Shown: one piece after another, positions 5,815 through 13,034 of the stretch | Numbering within the stretch: position 1 is the stretch's first letter | Layout: every line of letters starts with the position of its first letter | NCBI GenBank assembly: GCA_964459065.1 | Contig: CAYWMN010000094.1 | Span: forward strand, 1-13,034 | Length of the DNA stretch: 13,034 nucleotides | From: JAMCXS01 sp964459065 | GTDB lineage: Bacteria > Acidobacteriota > Terriglobia > UBA7540 | Reading direction: 5' to 3' | Translations under genes and position numbers: made by a program | Notes under the pieces: generated by a model | Seen by the model: only the letters and a program-made list of their open reading frames with translations | What the model was told of the DNA's origin: nothing | Database searches by the model: none

Positions 5815-6399
5815 GTGCCAGTCGACAGCGGCGGCATCGGGGCGCGGGATCTGCTGACGGTCGAGTTCGACGCGGTCTACGACGCCGCCGAGGCCAATCT
5901 CGCCGGCATGACCCAGGAGGACTTGCTGGTGCAGCCCTCGGTCGGCGGCAACTGCGCCAACTGGATCCTGAGCCACCTGGTGCACAGCCACAACGGCATC
6001 ATGGCCACGCTCGGCGAGCCGCCCGTATGGGACAACGATGCCCTCGCCGCTCCGCGGTCGGCCCCGATCGTCGACCCTCGCGACGCGCTCGACTTCGACG
6101 AGTTGCGCCGGCGCTTCCTCGACTCGCGCCAGCGCTGCCTGCACGGCATCGAGAACATGAGCGACGACGCCCTCGCCAGGCCGCTGCGAAGCCCCGCGGG
6201 CGGCACCTGGACGGTGGCGCAGCTGCTCGCCTTCCTGGCCTTCCACCAGGGCTACCACGTCGGTCAGCTCGGGCTCGCCAGGCGAGCGGCCGGGCACCAG
6301 GGAGCCATCCGCGGACCCGCCCCGAAGGAATCGGCTGCCACAACACCACGTACTCAAGGGCCGGAGGCCCGAACAGACCCACCCGACGAAGGAGCGTGA
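5815..6399 (+). CDS. DinB-family protein
   Basis: This is a member of the DinB/YfiT-like four-helix metalloprotein superfamily, which includes bacillithiol- and mycothiol-dependent transferases. The product has 194 residues. The three metal-ligand histidines are in the expected places: H54 in WILSHLVHSH, and H144 and H148 in FHQGYHVGQ. An aspartate-rich helix (DALDFDELRRRF) lies between them. The GTG start at 5815 has a strong GGAGGTGA eight bases upstream. The last 35 residues after the domain are polar and low-complexity (GPAPKESAATTPRTQGP), longer than usual for the family, which may reflect loss of an earlier stop. The VOC gene begins 5 bases later, so the pair is probably co-transcribed. 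The substrate cannot be inferred. Confidence 0.88.
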   Translation: MPVDSGGIGARDLLTVEFDAVYDAAEANLAGMTQEDLLVQPSVGGNCANWILSHLVHSHNGIMATLGEPPVWDNDALAAPRSAPIVDPRDALDFDELRRRFLDSRQRCLHGIENMSDDALARPLRSPAGGTWTVAQLLAFLAFHQGYHVGQLGLARRAAGHQGAIRGPAPKESAATTPRTQGPEARTDPPDEGA

Positions 6400-6404
6400 A
6401 CACC

Positions 6405-6821
6405 ATGAACCTGGATACCTACGTGAACCTCAACGGCCGCTGCGCGGAGGCCTTCCGCCTCTACGAGCAGCACCTCGGCGGCGCCGTCGACACGATGATG
6501 ACGTTCGGCCAGCTGCCCGAGCACAGCGCGGTGGACCCGTCCTGGCTGGATTGCGTGGTGCACGCCCGCATGAGGATAGGCGACGCGGTCCTGATGGGCG
6601 CCGACATCCAAGGCGCCGAGCCGATGAGGAGCGCCTACCTGACGCTCGACCCGGACAGCGCCGAGGACGCCGAGCGCATCTACGCCGCCCTGTCCGACGG
6701 TGGCGAGGTCTTCATGCCGCTCCAGGAGACCTTCTTCGCGCCGCGGTTCGCCCAGCTCCGCGACCGCTTCGGCGTCAACTGGATGATCCTGCACCAGGAG
6801 ACGGCGGCGCCCGGCACGTAG
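6405..6821 (+). CDS. PhnB-like VOC (glyoxalase/bleomycin-resistance fold) protein
   Basis: This 138-residue protein matches the PhnB-like branch of the vicinal oxygen chelate superfamily. It shows the opening TYVNLNGRCAEAFRLYEQHL and GGAV strand-helix unit, a central HARMRIGDAVLMGAD strand pair, and the family ending with GEVFMPLQETFFAPRFAQL, then RDRFGVNWMI. Members of this branch often lack proven activity and are annotated vaguely as glyoxalase-like or 3-demethylubiquinone-methyltransferase-domain proteins. The ATG at 6405 follows AGGAG at a good distance. DinB and PhnB-like VOC genes, often with a RibD-C/DHFR gene, are a frequent combination in bacterial chromosomes, so the three here are probably remains of one such cluster. 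It converges on the WD40-like gene. Confidence 0.9.
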   Translation: MNLDTYVNLNGRCAEAFRLYEQHLGGAVDTMMTFGQLPEHSAVDPSWLDCVVHARMRIGDAVLMGADIQGAEPMRSAYLTLDPDSAEDAERIYAALSDGGEVFMPLQETFFAPRFAQLRDRFGVNWMILHQETAAPGT

Positions 6822-6881
6822 CCGCGAGCATGGCCTCGAGGAGGTACGCGCCAGCCCGTCCCCTGGAAGCACGGCCACGCA

Positions 6882-6908
6882 GGCGCGCACCGCCAAGCCC
6901 TGCGCGCC
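6882..6908. terminator. Possible bidirectional terminator hairpin
   Basis: GGCGCGCA (6882-6889) and TGCGCGCC (6901-6908) form a perfect 8-bp stem with an 11-base loop, between the convergent stops at 6821 and 6910. No T-run follows on either strand, so it is not a classical intrinsic terminator; a simple GC-rich hairpin is possible. Confidence 0.35.
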
Positions 6909-6909
6909 G

Positions 6910-8898
6910 CTAGGGGTTCGCCGTCGAGACGGTCCAGGCGTGCACCGCGCCGCCTCCCAGGCCGGCGTAGACGTAGAGCTCGTTGTCGGGCCGGTCGACA
7001 CGAAGAGCCAACGACGTGATGCCGCCCAACGGCTCGGTGAAGCTGGCCAGACGCTTGCCTGTCTTGAAGTTCCACACCGCGAGGTGGCTCCCGTCGATGA
7101 GAGCCGCCAGCCGGCCGACGCTGGCGACCTGGGTGTAGGCGTGCGCCAGCTTGACGCGGGATTGGACCCAGCCCGTGTTGCCGTTCCAGAGCACGGCGGT
7201 GGCGTCGGAGTTCACGGTGACGACCGCAGCCGGGTCGTCGGGGAAGAACACGGCGGTGACCTCCTTGGCCTGGCTCTTCAAGACGCGCACCGCCTTGGGA
7301 GGGTCGGTGAGCGATCCCACGGTGAACAGGTGGACGCCGGATCCCCTGGCGTAGGCGAACCGCGTCACGTACGGCTTGCCGGGAACCATCACGGTCGCGA
7401 GCGCGAACGGGTACGAGGCGTTGGTCGTGCCCTTCAACAGCCTGTGCCAAGAACCCGAGGGGCCGTAGCCGCGCGACAGCAGGAACAGCCCACCGACGCC
7501 TCCCTCCACGGTGCCCCCGACCGCCATGATGTCGCCGGTGGCACTCGGCAGCTTGGCCGTGCGAGGAACGAAGGACACCGCACGGATGACCCGCGTGCTC
7601 ACGGTGGATGGCAGGTCCTTGTTGGGCAGGAGATGGTCGGCCGTGAACGTGCGGACGACGGGCGGCTGGGACTGCCAGTCGATGTTGCCGCCGACGTCCA
7701 CGAGCGACTCTTCGGACCCCACGATCATGGGGACCCCGGCATAGCCGATCCCCGCTGCCGTGATCGGCGCGAAGTTCTTCCAGGTCCAGAGCACGTGCGG
7801 CGTGTCGAAGCCGTACTTCGCGGGATCCCACACCTGGAGGCCGGCGGAGGTGATCGTGAGCAGCCGGTCGGGGTGGATGGAGCTGAACCCCAATGCCAGA
7901 ATCCGCCCCGACCTTCCGGGCGCGATGAGCCGCTGCGTGCCCCCGTCGAACGATGCCAGAGCGATCCCGTCCTTGCCCGCTGCCAGGTAGCGACCCGTCG
8001 ACGGGTCGAGGTCGAACAGCCCACCGGGGGTCTGTTCAATGGTCGTCGAGCCGTCCTGGAGGCTGTACCGGACCGCGGCGTGGTAGGACGCGAGGTAGAT
8101 GGACGAGCCGTCCGAAGCCCACCCCACCTTGAAGACGCCGGCCGCGTCGCCCTTGATGAGGCGCTGGTGGAAGGCGGTCTGGCTCTGGCCGATGCGCCAG
8201 ACCGTCAGTGCCCCGTGCGCCGTGCCGGCGGCGACATACGCCCCGTCCGGGCTCTCCGCAGCGCTCCAGTAGCGGACGCCGGAGGGACCGACGTAGTGAT
8301 GGAGGACCTTCCCCGTGCTGGCATCCACGAGCGCGAGCTCGTTCCCGTTCGCAGCGAAGAGCGTGGCGCCGTCCGGGCCGCTCGCGCCGGTGCCCACGAG
8401 CGTCGAGTAGCCTTTCGGTAGGGCGAGCGCTCGTACCGATCCGCTCGCGAGGTCCCGTGCGCTGGGCGAGCGATCCAGTGACGTCACGAACAGGGTGTGC
8501 CCGTCAGGTGCGAACCACGCGCCGTTGACGTTCGACTGCAGCTTCGTCACCTTGCCCGAGGACGTGTCCACCAACCAGGCGCAGGCGACGTAGGGGCTGC
8601 AGGCCTTCGCCTTCCACAGACCCAGCACCACGGCGTGCGCCGAGCCGCTGGCGGCCAGGACGTTGCCGTCGGGAACCGCTGGGACCAGGGTTCGGAGCTT
8701 GCCGGAGCTCGCCGCCTCCAGCACCGCACCCTCGTTCGTGGAGAGGACGAGGGTGTCCGGTGCCGGGCCGAACCAAGCGCTCTTCACCGTGCCGACCGAC
8801 ACCAGATGCGGCAGTCCGGCCGCCAGAGCAACCGTGCAGCTCGCGAAGAAGAGGGCCGCAGCGCGAGCGAACCGTCGTAGCACAGCGCCTGAGATCAT
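6910..8898 (-). CDS. Secreted WD40-like beta-propeller protein
   Basis: The product is 662 residues with an N-terminal signal peptide (basic ISGAVLRRFARA, hydrophobic core, VALAA near residue 27). The mature part is a chain of WD40/PQQ-like blades: repeated strands such as AWFAPDGHTLFVTS, ESPDGAYVAAGTA, VGWASDGSSIYLAS, GLQVWDP, HLAVWNFKTGKRLASF and AVHAWTV. Enough blades are present for two propellers. A cysteine pair in KACSPYVACAW could form a disulfide outside the cytoplasm. The start at 8898 is chosen because GGGAGAAG precedes the ATG and the signal peptide follows directly; the frame is open farther upstream but reads as non-protein. It is probably a periplasmic or cell-surface scaffold. 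No enzymatic residues can be named. It is divergent from the SBBP gene and converges on the VOC gene. Confidence 0.85.
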   Translation of the reverse strand: MISGAVLRRFARAAALFFASCTVALAAGLPHLVSVGTVKSAWFGPAPDTLVLSTNEGAVLEAASSGKLRTLVPAVPDGNVLAASGSAHAVVLGLWKAKACSPYVACAWLVDTSSGKVTKLQSNVNGAWFAPDGHTLFVTSLDRSPSARDLASGSVRALALPKGYSTLVGTGASGPDGATLFAANGNELALVDASTGKVLHHYVGPSGVRYWSAAESPDGAYVAAGTAHGALTVWRIGQSQTAFHQRLIKGDAAGVFKVGWASDGSSIYLASYHAAVRYSLQDGSTTIEQTPGGLFDLDPSTGRYLAAGKDGIALASFDGGTQRLIAPGRSGRILALGFSSIHPDRLLTITSAGLQVWDPAKYGFDTPHVLWTWKNFAPITAAGIGYAGVPMIVGSEESLVDVGGNIDWQSQPPVVRTFTADHLLPNKDLPSTVSTRVIRAVSFVPRTAKLPSATGDIMAVGGTVEGGVGGLFLLSRGYGPSGSWHRLLKGTTNASYPFALATVMVPGKPYVTRFAYARGSGVHLFTVGSLTDPPKAVRVLKSQAKEVTAVFFPDDPAAVVTVNSDATAVLWNGNTGWVQSRVKLAHAYTQVASVGRLAALIDGSHLAVWNFKTGKRLASFTEPLGGITSLALRVDRPDNELYVYAGLGGGAVHAWTVSTANP

Positions 8899-9236
8899 GA
8901 ATGCTTCTCCCTTCGCTTGTGCCGGTCGCCGGGACGAGCAGCGGCTGCGACGGCCCTCCGAACGGCACGCAACGACAGGTCCTCCAGCACCTTCCGCGGA
9001 TTGCGGGCCCCCTCCTGCGCCGGTGGGGTAGACCCGGACCCAGACCAAGTCGACGCATCCTACCGTCCGGTGTAGGCATGGCGTGGGGAGCGCGCGGTCG
9101 CCCGCCGATCCGCCGTTGGACGCGTGCCGATACACGTATACCGACGAACACCCAGGGATGCCTTCGCCGGGTCTCGGGTAGGATCGGCTTGCGGCCCGGA
9201 CGATCGGGCCGCGCCGGGGACCAAGGGAGACGCGCG
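8899..9236. promoter_or_regulatory. Divergent intergenic region of two propeller genes
   Basis: These 338 bases hold no convincing gene and must contain both promoters. GGTAGGAT occurs once on each strand, at 9177-9184 (plus) and 9057-9064 (minus), each pointing toward its gene. TAGGAT resembles a high-GC -10 box, but neither has a good TTGACA at the usual spacing. A GTATAC palindrome with TTGGAC about 15 bases upstream lies near 9115-9142. Ribosome-binding sites are clear at both ends. The promoter calls are weak. Confidence 0.3.
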
Positions 9237-11054
9237 GTGAAGGCGGATAAAGTTCGGGGCCGCCGCATGCGGCATCGCTACAGCAAGGTGCAGGCGTGGC
9301 TGTCGGTCGCCGTCGCGCTGCTTGCGACGTTGGCGACCCCAGCGCTGGCGCAGAGCGCCGTGGGGTACGTCCAGGTCAAGGCAGCACCCGGCATCCAGGT
9401 CCTGCTCGACGGCACCCTGCAGGGCATCACCAACGCGGACGTCGGGGGGCTCATCCTCCAAGACGTGCCAGCAGGGCGCCACGAGCTCGCGCTCGTGAAG
9501 TCCGGGTTCCAGACGCAGAAGGCGACGGTCGAGGTTACCGCGGGCCAGGTGCTCGTCTACGCCGTCAAGCCGTTCGAACCGAAGCTGAACATCACCCAGC
9601 AGGGCGCTCAGGAGGCTGGAAGCATCGCGCAACAGGTTGGGACGCTGGTCATCCAGACGCTGCCCGTCGACGCCAGCATCGACATTCCGGCGTTGCGGCA
9701 GCAGCCGATCAAGAAGACGAGAGACATCCTCCGAATCGCGAACATCCCGGTCGGCCCCTACGGCATCGTCGGGACGTCCCTGGGCAAGCAGCTGACGCAG
9801 AAGCTCGGCGTGTGCCCGGGGACGGAAGTTCACCTGTTCATGAACTTCGCCGCCAGTCCGCCGACGGCGAAAGTCACGGCAGGCCGTACCTGGCCCGGTT
9901 GTGCCGCCGGTGCGACGAAGTGGCTCGAGCAGTTCGGCGGTCCCGCCAGCGACGGCGGCGGGAGTGTTGCCACGGGACCGTCGGGAGCCATCTACGTGGC
10001 GGGCAGCACGAGCGGCACGCTCGGAAACGCCAGTTCCGGTGGTCAGGACGTCGTTCTCGCCAAGCTCGACGGTAGCGGCAAGCGGGCCTGGGTCCGGCAG
10101 TTCGGCACTGCCGGCGCCGACTGGGCTAGCGCGGTCGCCGTCGGCCAGGACGGCGCCATCTACGTCGCCGGATCGCTCGACAACACGTCGACCGAAGCTC
10201 TCCACAGCAACGCTCACCCCTTCCTCGCCCGATTTGACCCCAGCGGCCACCGCTCGTGGCTCGAGCGGCTGGGGGGAAGTGCAGAGGGGCAGGCGCAAGC
10301 CGTGGCGGTCGACAGCGCCGGCGACGTCTACGTTGCCGGTGGCACGTCTGGCGCCTTTCCCGGTCAGCGCAACGCCGGCGGTTTCGACGTCTTCCTGGCG
10401 AAGTACAGCCCCACCGGAACGTTGTCGTGGGCCCGACAGTTCGGGGGCGCGAACCGGGACTTCGGGATGGGCGTCGCCGTCGGCCCCGACGGCGCCGTCT
10501 ACCTCACGGGGAACGCTCAGATGTTCAACGCCGGCATCATCATGGGCTTCCTCGCGAAGTACGACGCCAGCGGCAACCGAGCCTGGCTCGTGCCTGCCGG
10601 AGACCGCGGTAACACAGCCTTCGGCGTGACGGTCGGCCCCCATGGAGGTGTCTTCGTCACGGGCATGGCCGGGGGCGGTGCTACCTCGCAGGCCATCGTG
10701 GTCGCGTTCAATTCCGATGGGCAGCATCGCTGGACCCGCAAGCTCGGCAGCTACGCCGAAGGGCTGGCCATCGCCTCGGACGCCAGAGGCGACGTCATCG
10801 TAGGCGGCGCCACGCGCGGTACGTTCGCCGGCCAGACGAGTGCTGGCAACTTCGATGGCTTCGCCGCGAAGCTTGGAGCGGACGGCTCCACGTCGTGGCT
10901 CCGGCAGTTCGGAAGCTCCCTGAACGACATGGTCACGGGCGTGTCGTCCGACGGAACCGGCGGTGTGATCGTAGCTGGCGCGACGGGTGGTTCCCTGCCC
11001 GGGAACACCGGCGCCGGGAAGAACGACGTCCTGGTGGGTCGGTTCGGTCCCTGA
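9237..11054 (+). CDS. Secreted PEGA-domain plus SBBP seven-repeat beta-propeller protein
   Basis: The GTG start at 9237 follows GGGAG with 7-base spacing and gives 605 residues; an internal ATG at 9267 would trim ten. The N-terminus is strongly basic, followed by a signal peptide cleaved around ALA-QS (38-39). Residues about 42-115 form a PEGA domain (YVQVKAAPGIQVLLDGTLQG, then LILQDVPAGRHELALVKSGF). A second, diverged PEGA-like segment follows at about 130-210. From about 227 to the end there are seven SBBP-type repeats, each with a WxRQFG-like strand (for example AWVRQFGT, SWARQFGG, SWLRQFGS) and an AVAVGxDGAIYVAG-like strand. Seven repeats should close one propeller. PEGA domains are often cell-envelope linked, so the protein may be anchored at the surface. 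The ligand is unknown. Confidence 0.88.
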   Translation: MKADKVRGRRMRHRYSKVQAWLSVAVALLATLATPALAQSAVGYVQVKAAPGIQVLLDGTLQGITNADVGGLILQDVPAGRHELALVKSGFQTQKATVEVTAGQVLVYAVKPFEPKLNITQQGAQEAGSIAQQVGTLVIQTLPVDASIDIPALRQQPIKKTRDILRIANIPVGPYGIVGTSLGKQLTQKLGVCPGTEVHLFMNFAASPPTAKVTAGRTWPGCAAGATKWLEQFGGPASDGGGSVATGPSGAIYVAGSTSGTLGNASSGGQDVVLAKLDGSGKRAWVRQFGTAGADWASAVAVGQDGAIYVAGSLDNTSTEALHSNAHPFLARFDPSGHRSWLERLGGSAEGQAQAVAVDSAGDVYVAGGTSGAFPGQRNAGGFDVFLAKYSPTGTLSWARQFGGANRDFGMGVAVGPDGAVYLTGNAQMFNAGIIMGFLAKYDASGNRAWLVPAGDRGNTAFGVTVGPHGGVFVTGMAGGGATSQAIVVAFNSDGQHRWTRKLGSYAEGLAIASDARGDVIVGGATRGTFAGQTSAGNFDGFAAKLGADGSTSWLRQFGSSLNDMVTGVSSDGTGGVIVAGATGGSLPGNTGAGKNDVLVGRFGP

Positions 11055-11087
11055 CCTTCCGCGATTCCGGCGATCGACCCGCTCCGG

Positions 11088-12239
11088 TTACTTCTGAAGC
11101 AGGACCGAGACGTCCTTGTCGCTGTAGTTGGCGACGACGATGTCGGGCTTGCCATCGCCGTTCACGTCTGCGACCGCCAGCGCGGTGGGACCGCTGCCGG
11201 CCGCCAGGGTCCGCTGGAGCTGGAACGTGCCCGAACCATCGTTGAGGAGGATCGACACGTTGGCGCTGTCGTAGTTGCCGGTGACGATATCGGGATACCC
11301 GTCGCCGTTGAGGTCCGCAACGGCAAGCGAGTTCGGGAAGGTGCCGACAGCGTAGGTCACCTGGCCCTGGAAGCCGCCCGATCCGTTCCCAAGGAGTACC
11401 GAGACGGTTCCGTCACCAGCGTTCGCCGTCACGATGTCGGGATTCCCGTCACCGTTCACGTCCGCGACCGCCACCGCCTCCGGCGTCCCGCCGACGGGGT
11501 ACGTCTTCTGAGGTTGAAAGCCTCCGGTGCCCGTGCCGAGCAGCACCGACACGGCGCCCGTATCCGCATTGGTCGTGACGATGTCGGGATGGCCGTCGCC
11601 GTTGACGTCGGCCACCGCGACCGACCACTGAGCACCGACATCGACGGGGTAGGTCGTCTGCGGCTGGAAGCCGCCCGAACCGGTGCCCAACAGCACCGAC
11701 ACGGTGCCCGCGTTGTTGGCGGTCACCACGTCGCCGTTGCCATCGCCATTCACATCCGCCACCGCGATCGAGTCCGGGTACCCGCTCACGGCGAACGTCG
11801 TCTGAGGCTGGAAGGCGCCCGAGCCGCTGTTCAGGAGCACCGATACCGTGTTGGCGCCGGTGTTGCCCGTGAGAATGTCGGGGAATCCGTCGCCGTTGAC
11901 ATCCGCCACCGTCACCGGGTTGGCGCAGCATGCCGTCGCGTAGCCCTGGGGGGCCCCGAAGCCGCCGGTGCCGTTGCCCAAGAGCACCGATACGTCACCG
12001 TTGTCGTTGTTCGTGGCGACCACGTCGGGATTCCCATCGCCGTTGACGTCCGCCACCACCATCGACTCCGGTCGGCTGCCGATCGGGTAGGTCGCCTGAG
12101 GCTGGAAGCTGGGGACGGGCACGCCGCCGGACGTGCCGCCGCCAGCGCCGACGGCATTGGGCTTGCAGCCAGCGAGACCCGCTGCCAGGGCGAGGAGAAC
12201 GACGAGGATTCGGAGGGAGCCAAGCAGCAATCGGTTCAT
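11088..12239 (-). CDS. FG-GAP/VCBS seven-repeat beta-propeller lipoprotein
   Basis: This 383-residue product begins with a lipoprotein signal peptide: basic MNR, a long hydrophobic stretch, and lipobox LAGC with C25 as the lipidation site. A glycine/serine linker follows. The rest is seven integrin-like FG-GAP repeats, each with a VADVNGDGxPDIV calcium-binding loop and a VSVLLGxGxGGFQPQ strand; one loop reads NGDGNGD and one ADLNGDG. Seven blades make a complete propeller on the outside of the membrane, held by lipid and likely calcium-stabilised. The ATG at 12239 follows GGAGG closely. The frame is open upstream to 12395, but that part reads as non-protein. It converges on the SBBP gene with 33 bases between the stop codons. 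It probably binds a surface ligand; which one cannot be told. Confidence 0.92.
   Translation of the reverse strand: MNRLLLGSLRILVVLLALAAGLAGCKPNAVGAGGGTSGGVPVPSFQPQATYPIGSRPESMVVADVNGDGNPDVVATNNDNGDVSVLLGNGTGGFGAPQGYATACCANPVTVADVNGDGFPDILTGNTGANTVSVLLNSGSGAFQPQTTFAVSGYPDSIAVADVNGDGNGDVVTANNAGTVSVLLGTGSGGFQPQTTYPVDVGAQWSVAVADVNGDGHPDIVTTNADTGAVSVLLGTGTGGFQPQKTYPVGGTPEAVAVADVNGDGNPDIVTANAGDGTVSVLLGNGSGGFQGQVTYAVGTFPNSLAVADLNGDGYPDIVTGNYDSANVSILLNDGSGTFQLQRTLAAGSGPTALAVADVNGDGKPDIVVANYSDKDVSVLLQK
11090..12110 (-). repeat. Seven tandem 147-bp repeat units within the FG-GAP gene
   Basis: The plus-strand copy of the NGDG codons (TCGCCGTT or a close variant) starts at 11155, 11302, 11449, 11596, 11743, 11890 and 12037, exactly 147 bases apart each time. 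Units diverge at many third positions and in the blade-edge segments, but the period has no insertion or deletion across all seven. Confidence 0.85.
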
Positions 12240-12253
12240 GATGCCTCCACGCC

Positions 12254-12355
12254 CGCCAGGAAGCCGCGGGCCGCGCGCCGCGCCCCGACTCGTCTCTTCT
12301 GCCCACGTCGCCGACGGGGCTTCCACAAGATCGCCAGGCACCGGGCCGCGCGCCG
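12254..12355. repeat. Direct repeat upstream of the FG-GAP lipoprotein gene
   Basis: GGGCCGCGCGCCG occurs at 12268-12280 and 12343-12355. Each copy is preceded by CGCCAGG (12254-12260 and 12332-12338) at slightly different spacing, so a unit of about 24-27 bases seems duplicated 75-78 bases apart. It lies in the 5' leader side of the lipoprotein gene. The remaining intergenic bases 12240-12418 show no gene and no confident promoter. Confidence 0.4.
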
Positions 12356-12418
12356 TACTTCCCAGGGTCGAGAGGTACGGACGGGCGTCGAGCACCGCGT
12401 CTTCTCCCGGCGCATACG

Positions 12419-12961
12419 TTGTGCCAGTGTACGCCAGGAAGGGACGGGACGCACCCCGTCGATGGCGCGTCCGAGTCCGACCACCCCCTCACCGTGTTCT
12501 GGGGCACGACCACCCTGAGCGCCGTCGCCACGAACGAGGCCGCCCGACAGGCCATCCTGGCGAACGCCCGTAGCGACGCACGGATGCTGCTGGACCCGAT
12601 GGGGGAGGGCTATCAGATGGTGCAGCGCATGGTCGCCATCGCCGAGCATGGCGACGACGCCTTGGCGTACCTTCTGTTGGCCACGCCCTGGGCCGCGAAC
12701 TACCTCCGGTCGCGCATACCCGGAGCACAGAGCCCTGTGTTCGAGTGGGAGCAGGAGCGTGTACGGTTGGCGCCCCGGTTCTTGTCCGAGCGGGACGGCG
12801 AGGCGTGGAGCGCCCTCGGCCGGATCGAGAAGCCGATGTATACGATTGCGGCGCTGGTTCGGCAGGACCTGACGTATGCCAACCAGGAGCTCGGGGTTGT
12901 CGGCGCGCCAACGGTGCAAGTGCCAGAGCCTCCGCAGCGGGTGTCTGGAGGCGGGCGATGA
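12419..12961 (+). CDS. Hypothetical protein
   Basis: I do not recognise the family. The product is up to 180 residues, soluble and helical, with EAARQAILANARSDARMLL, MVQRMVAIAEHGDDALAYLL and YTIAALVRQDLTYANQEL as the main helices, and a proline/glycine-rich C-terminal tail. There is no signal peptide or known motif. The start is uncertain: the TTG at 12419 has no Shine-Dalgarno, and the in-frame GTG at 12494, which begins VFWGTTTLSAVAT, has none either but removes a stretch that reads poorly as protein. The stop overlaps the next gene in an ATGA, so the two form an operon. Confidence 0.6.
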   Translation: MCQCTPGRDGTHPVDGASESDHPLTVFWGTTTLSAVATNEAARQAILANARSDARMLLDPMGEGYQMVQRMVAIAEHGDDALAYLLLATPWAANYLRSRIPGAQSPVFEWEQERVRLAPRFLSERDGEAWSALGRIEKPMYTIAALVRQDLTYANQELGVVGAPTVQVPEPPQRVSGGGR

Positions 12962-13034
12962 CGGAGCCGCCGCTGGTCGCGTTGCGGGACGTGCCGCCCG
13001 TGCCGGACCATCCTCCCGGCGTCGTCGAGGTGTG
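12958..13034 (+). CDS. Partial CDS, N-terminus only
   Basis: An ATG at 12958, preceded by GGAGGCGGGCG, overlaps the stop of the upstream gene and stays open to the end of the window. The 25 residues seen (TEPPLVALRDVPPVPDHPPG) are proline-rich and do not identify a family. The strong ribosome-binding site and ATGA overlap make it a likely real gene. Confidence 0.6.
   Translation, partial: MTEPPLVALRDVPPVPDHPPGVVEV

Noticed and set aside
5220..6821. Single 533-codon frame joining the DHFR-like fragment and the VOC gene
   Set aside because: The middle is an out-of-frame reading of the DinB gene, and VOC has its own ribosome-binding site and normal length.
6940..8421. Plus-strand open frame of 493 codons opposite the WD40-like gene
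   Set aside because: Its composition is typical of antisense shadow and the opposite strand encodes a signal peptide and propeller repeats.
9060..10727. Minus-strand open frame of 555 codons opposite the SBBP gene
   Set aside because: No coherent protein features; the plus strand carries the real repeats.
11055..11087. Terminator between the convergent SBBP and FG-GAP genes
   Set aside because: Only a 4-bp CCGG self-complementarity is visible and there is no T-run.
11090..12110. CRISPR array suggested by regular repeats
   Set aside because: The 147-bp units are coding FG-GAP blades with related sequence throughout, not short repeats with unique spacers.
11514..12518. Plus-strand frame with repeated AVDVGHRDR-like segments
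   Set aside because: The repetition is only the antisense image of the 147-bp FG-GAP repeats.

Overview
The window is high-GC bacterial DNA. Its left part (about 14-5400) reads as the remains of an integrated, phage-satellite-like element. The rest looks like ordinary chromosome or cargo: a small enzyme cluster, three secreted beta-propeller genes and the start of an unknown operon. The replication genes resemble families common in actinobacterial integrated elements. The secreted PEGA/SBBP, WD40-like and FG-GAP proteins are also frequent in Chloroflexota, Deinococcota and uncultured high-GC lineages, so I do not assign a phylum. TAG, TGA and TAA all end genes here, so the standard code applies.

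Left end (1-193): a 42-bp piece on the minus strand matches the 3' half of a tRNA gene, probably tRNA-Val, from the anticodon loop to CCA. The 5' half is absent, which is the footprint expected at the far attachment site of an element integrated into a tRNA gene. Inverted and direct repeats follow, then a perfect 11-bp tandem repeat just before the first gene.

Element (194-5370, all plus strand): an orphan gene (194-982); a small excisionase/AlpA-like HTH gene (1049-1315); a primase-polymerase (1312-2244); a replication ATPase split by an in-frame TAG into 2237-3031 and 3032-4141; an unknown protein (4131-4598); a protein resembling phage terminase small subunits (4604-5068); and a second HTH protein (5065-5370). 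From 1049 on the genes overlap or nearly touch, as one operon. The order regulator, primase, ATPase, TerS recalls phage-inducible chromosomal islands and related satellites. No integrase, large terminase, capsid or tail gene is visible, and no intact tRNA closes the right end, so the element is either larger than the window or deleted on that side.

Junction (5371-5814): a 9-bp tandem repeat, then a 5'-truncated fragment of a RibD-C/dihydrofolate-reductase-like gene. Next come a DinB-family gene (5815-6399) and a PhnB-like VOC gene (6405-6821).

Right part: a secreted WD40-like propeller (minus, 6910-8898) is divergent from a secreted PEGA plus seven-repeat SBBP propeller (plus, 9237-11054). 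That gene converges on a seven-repeat FG-GAP lipoprotein (minus, 11088-12239). The window ends with an unrecognised gene (12419-12961) overlapping the start of another (12958 onward).
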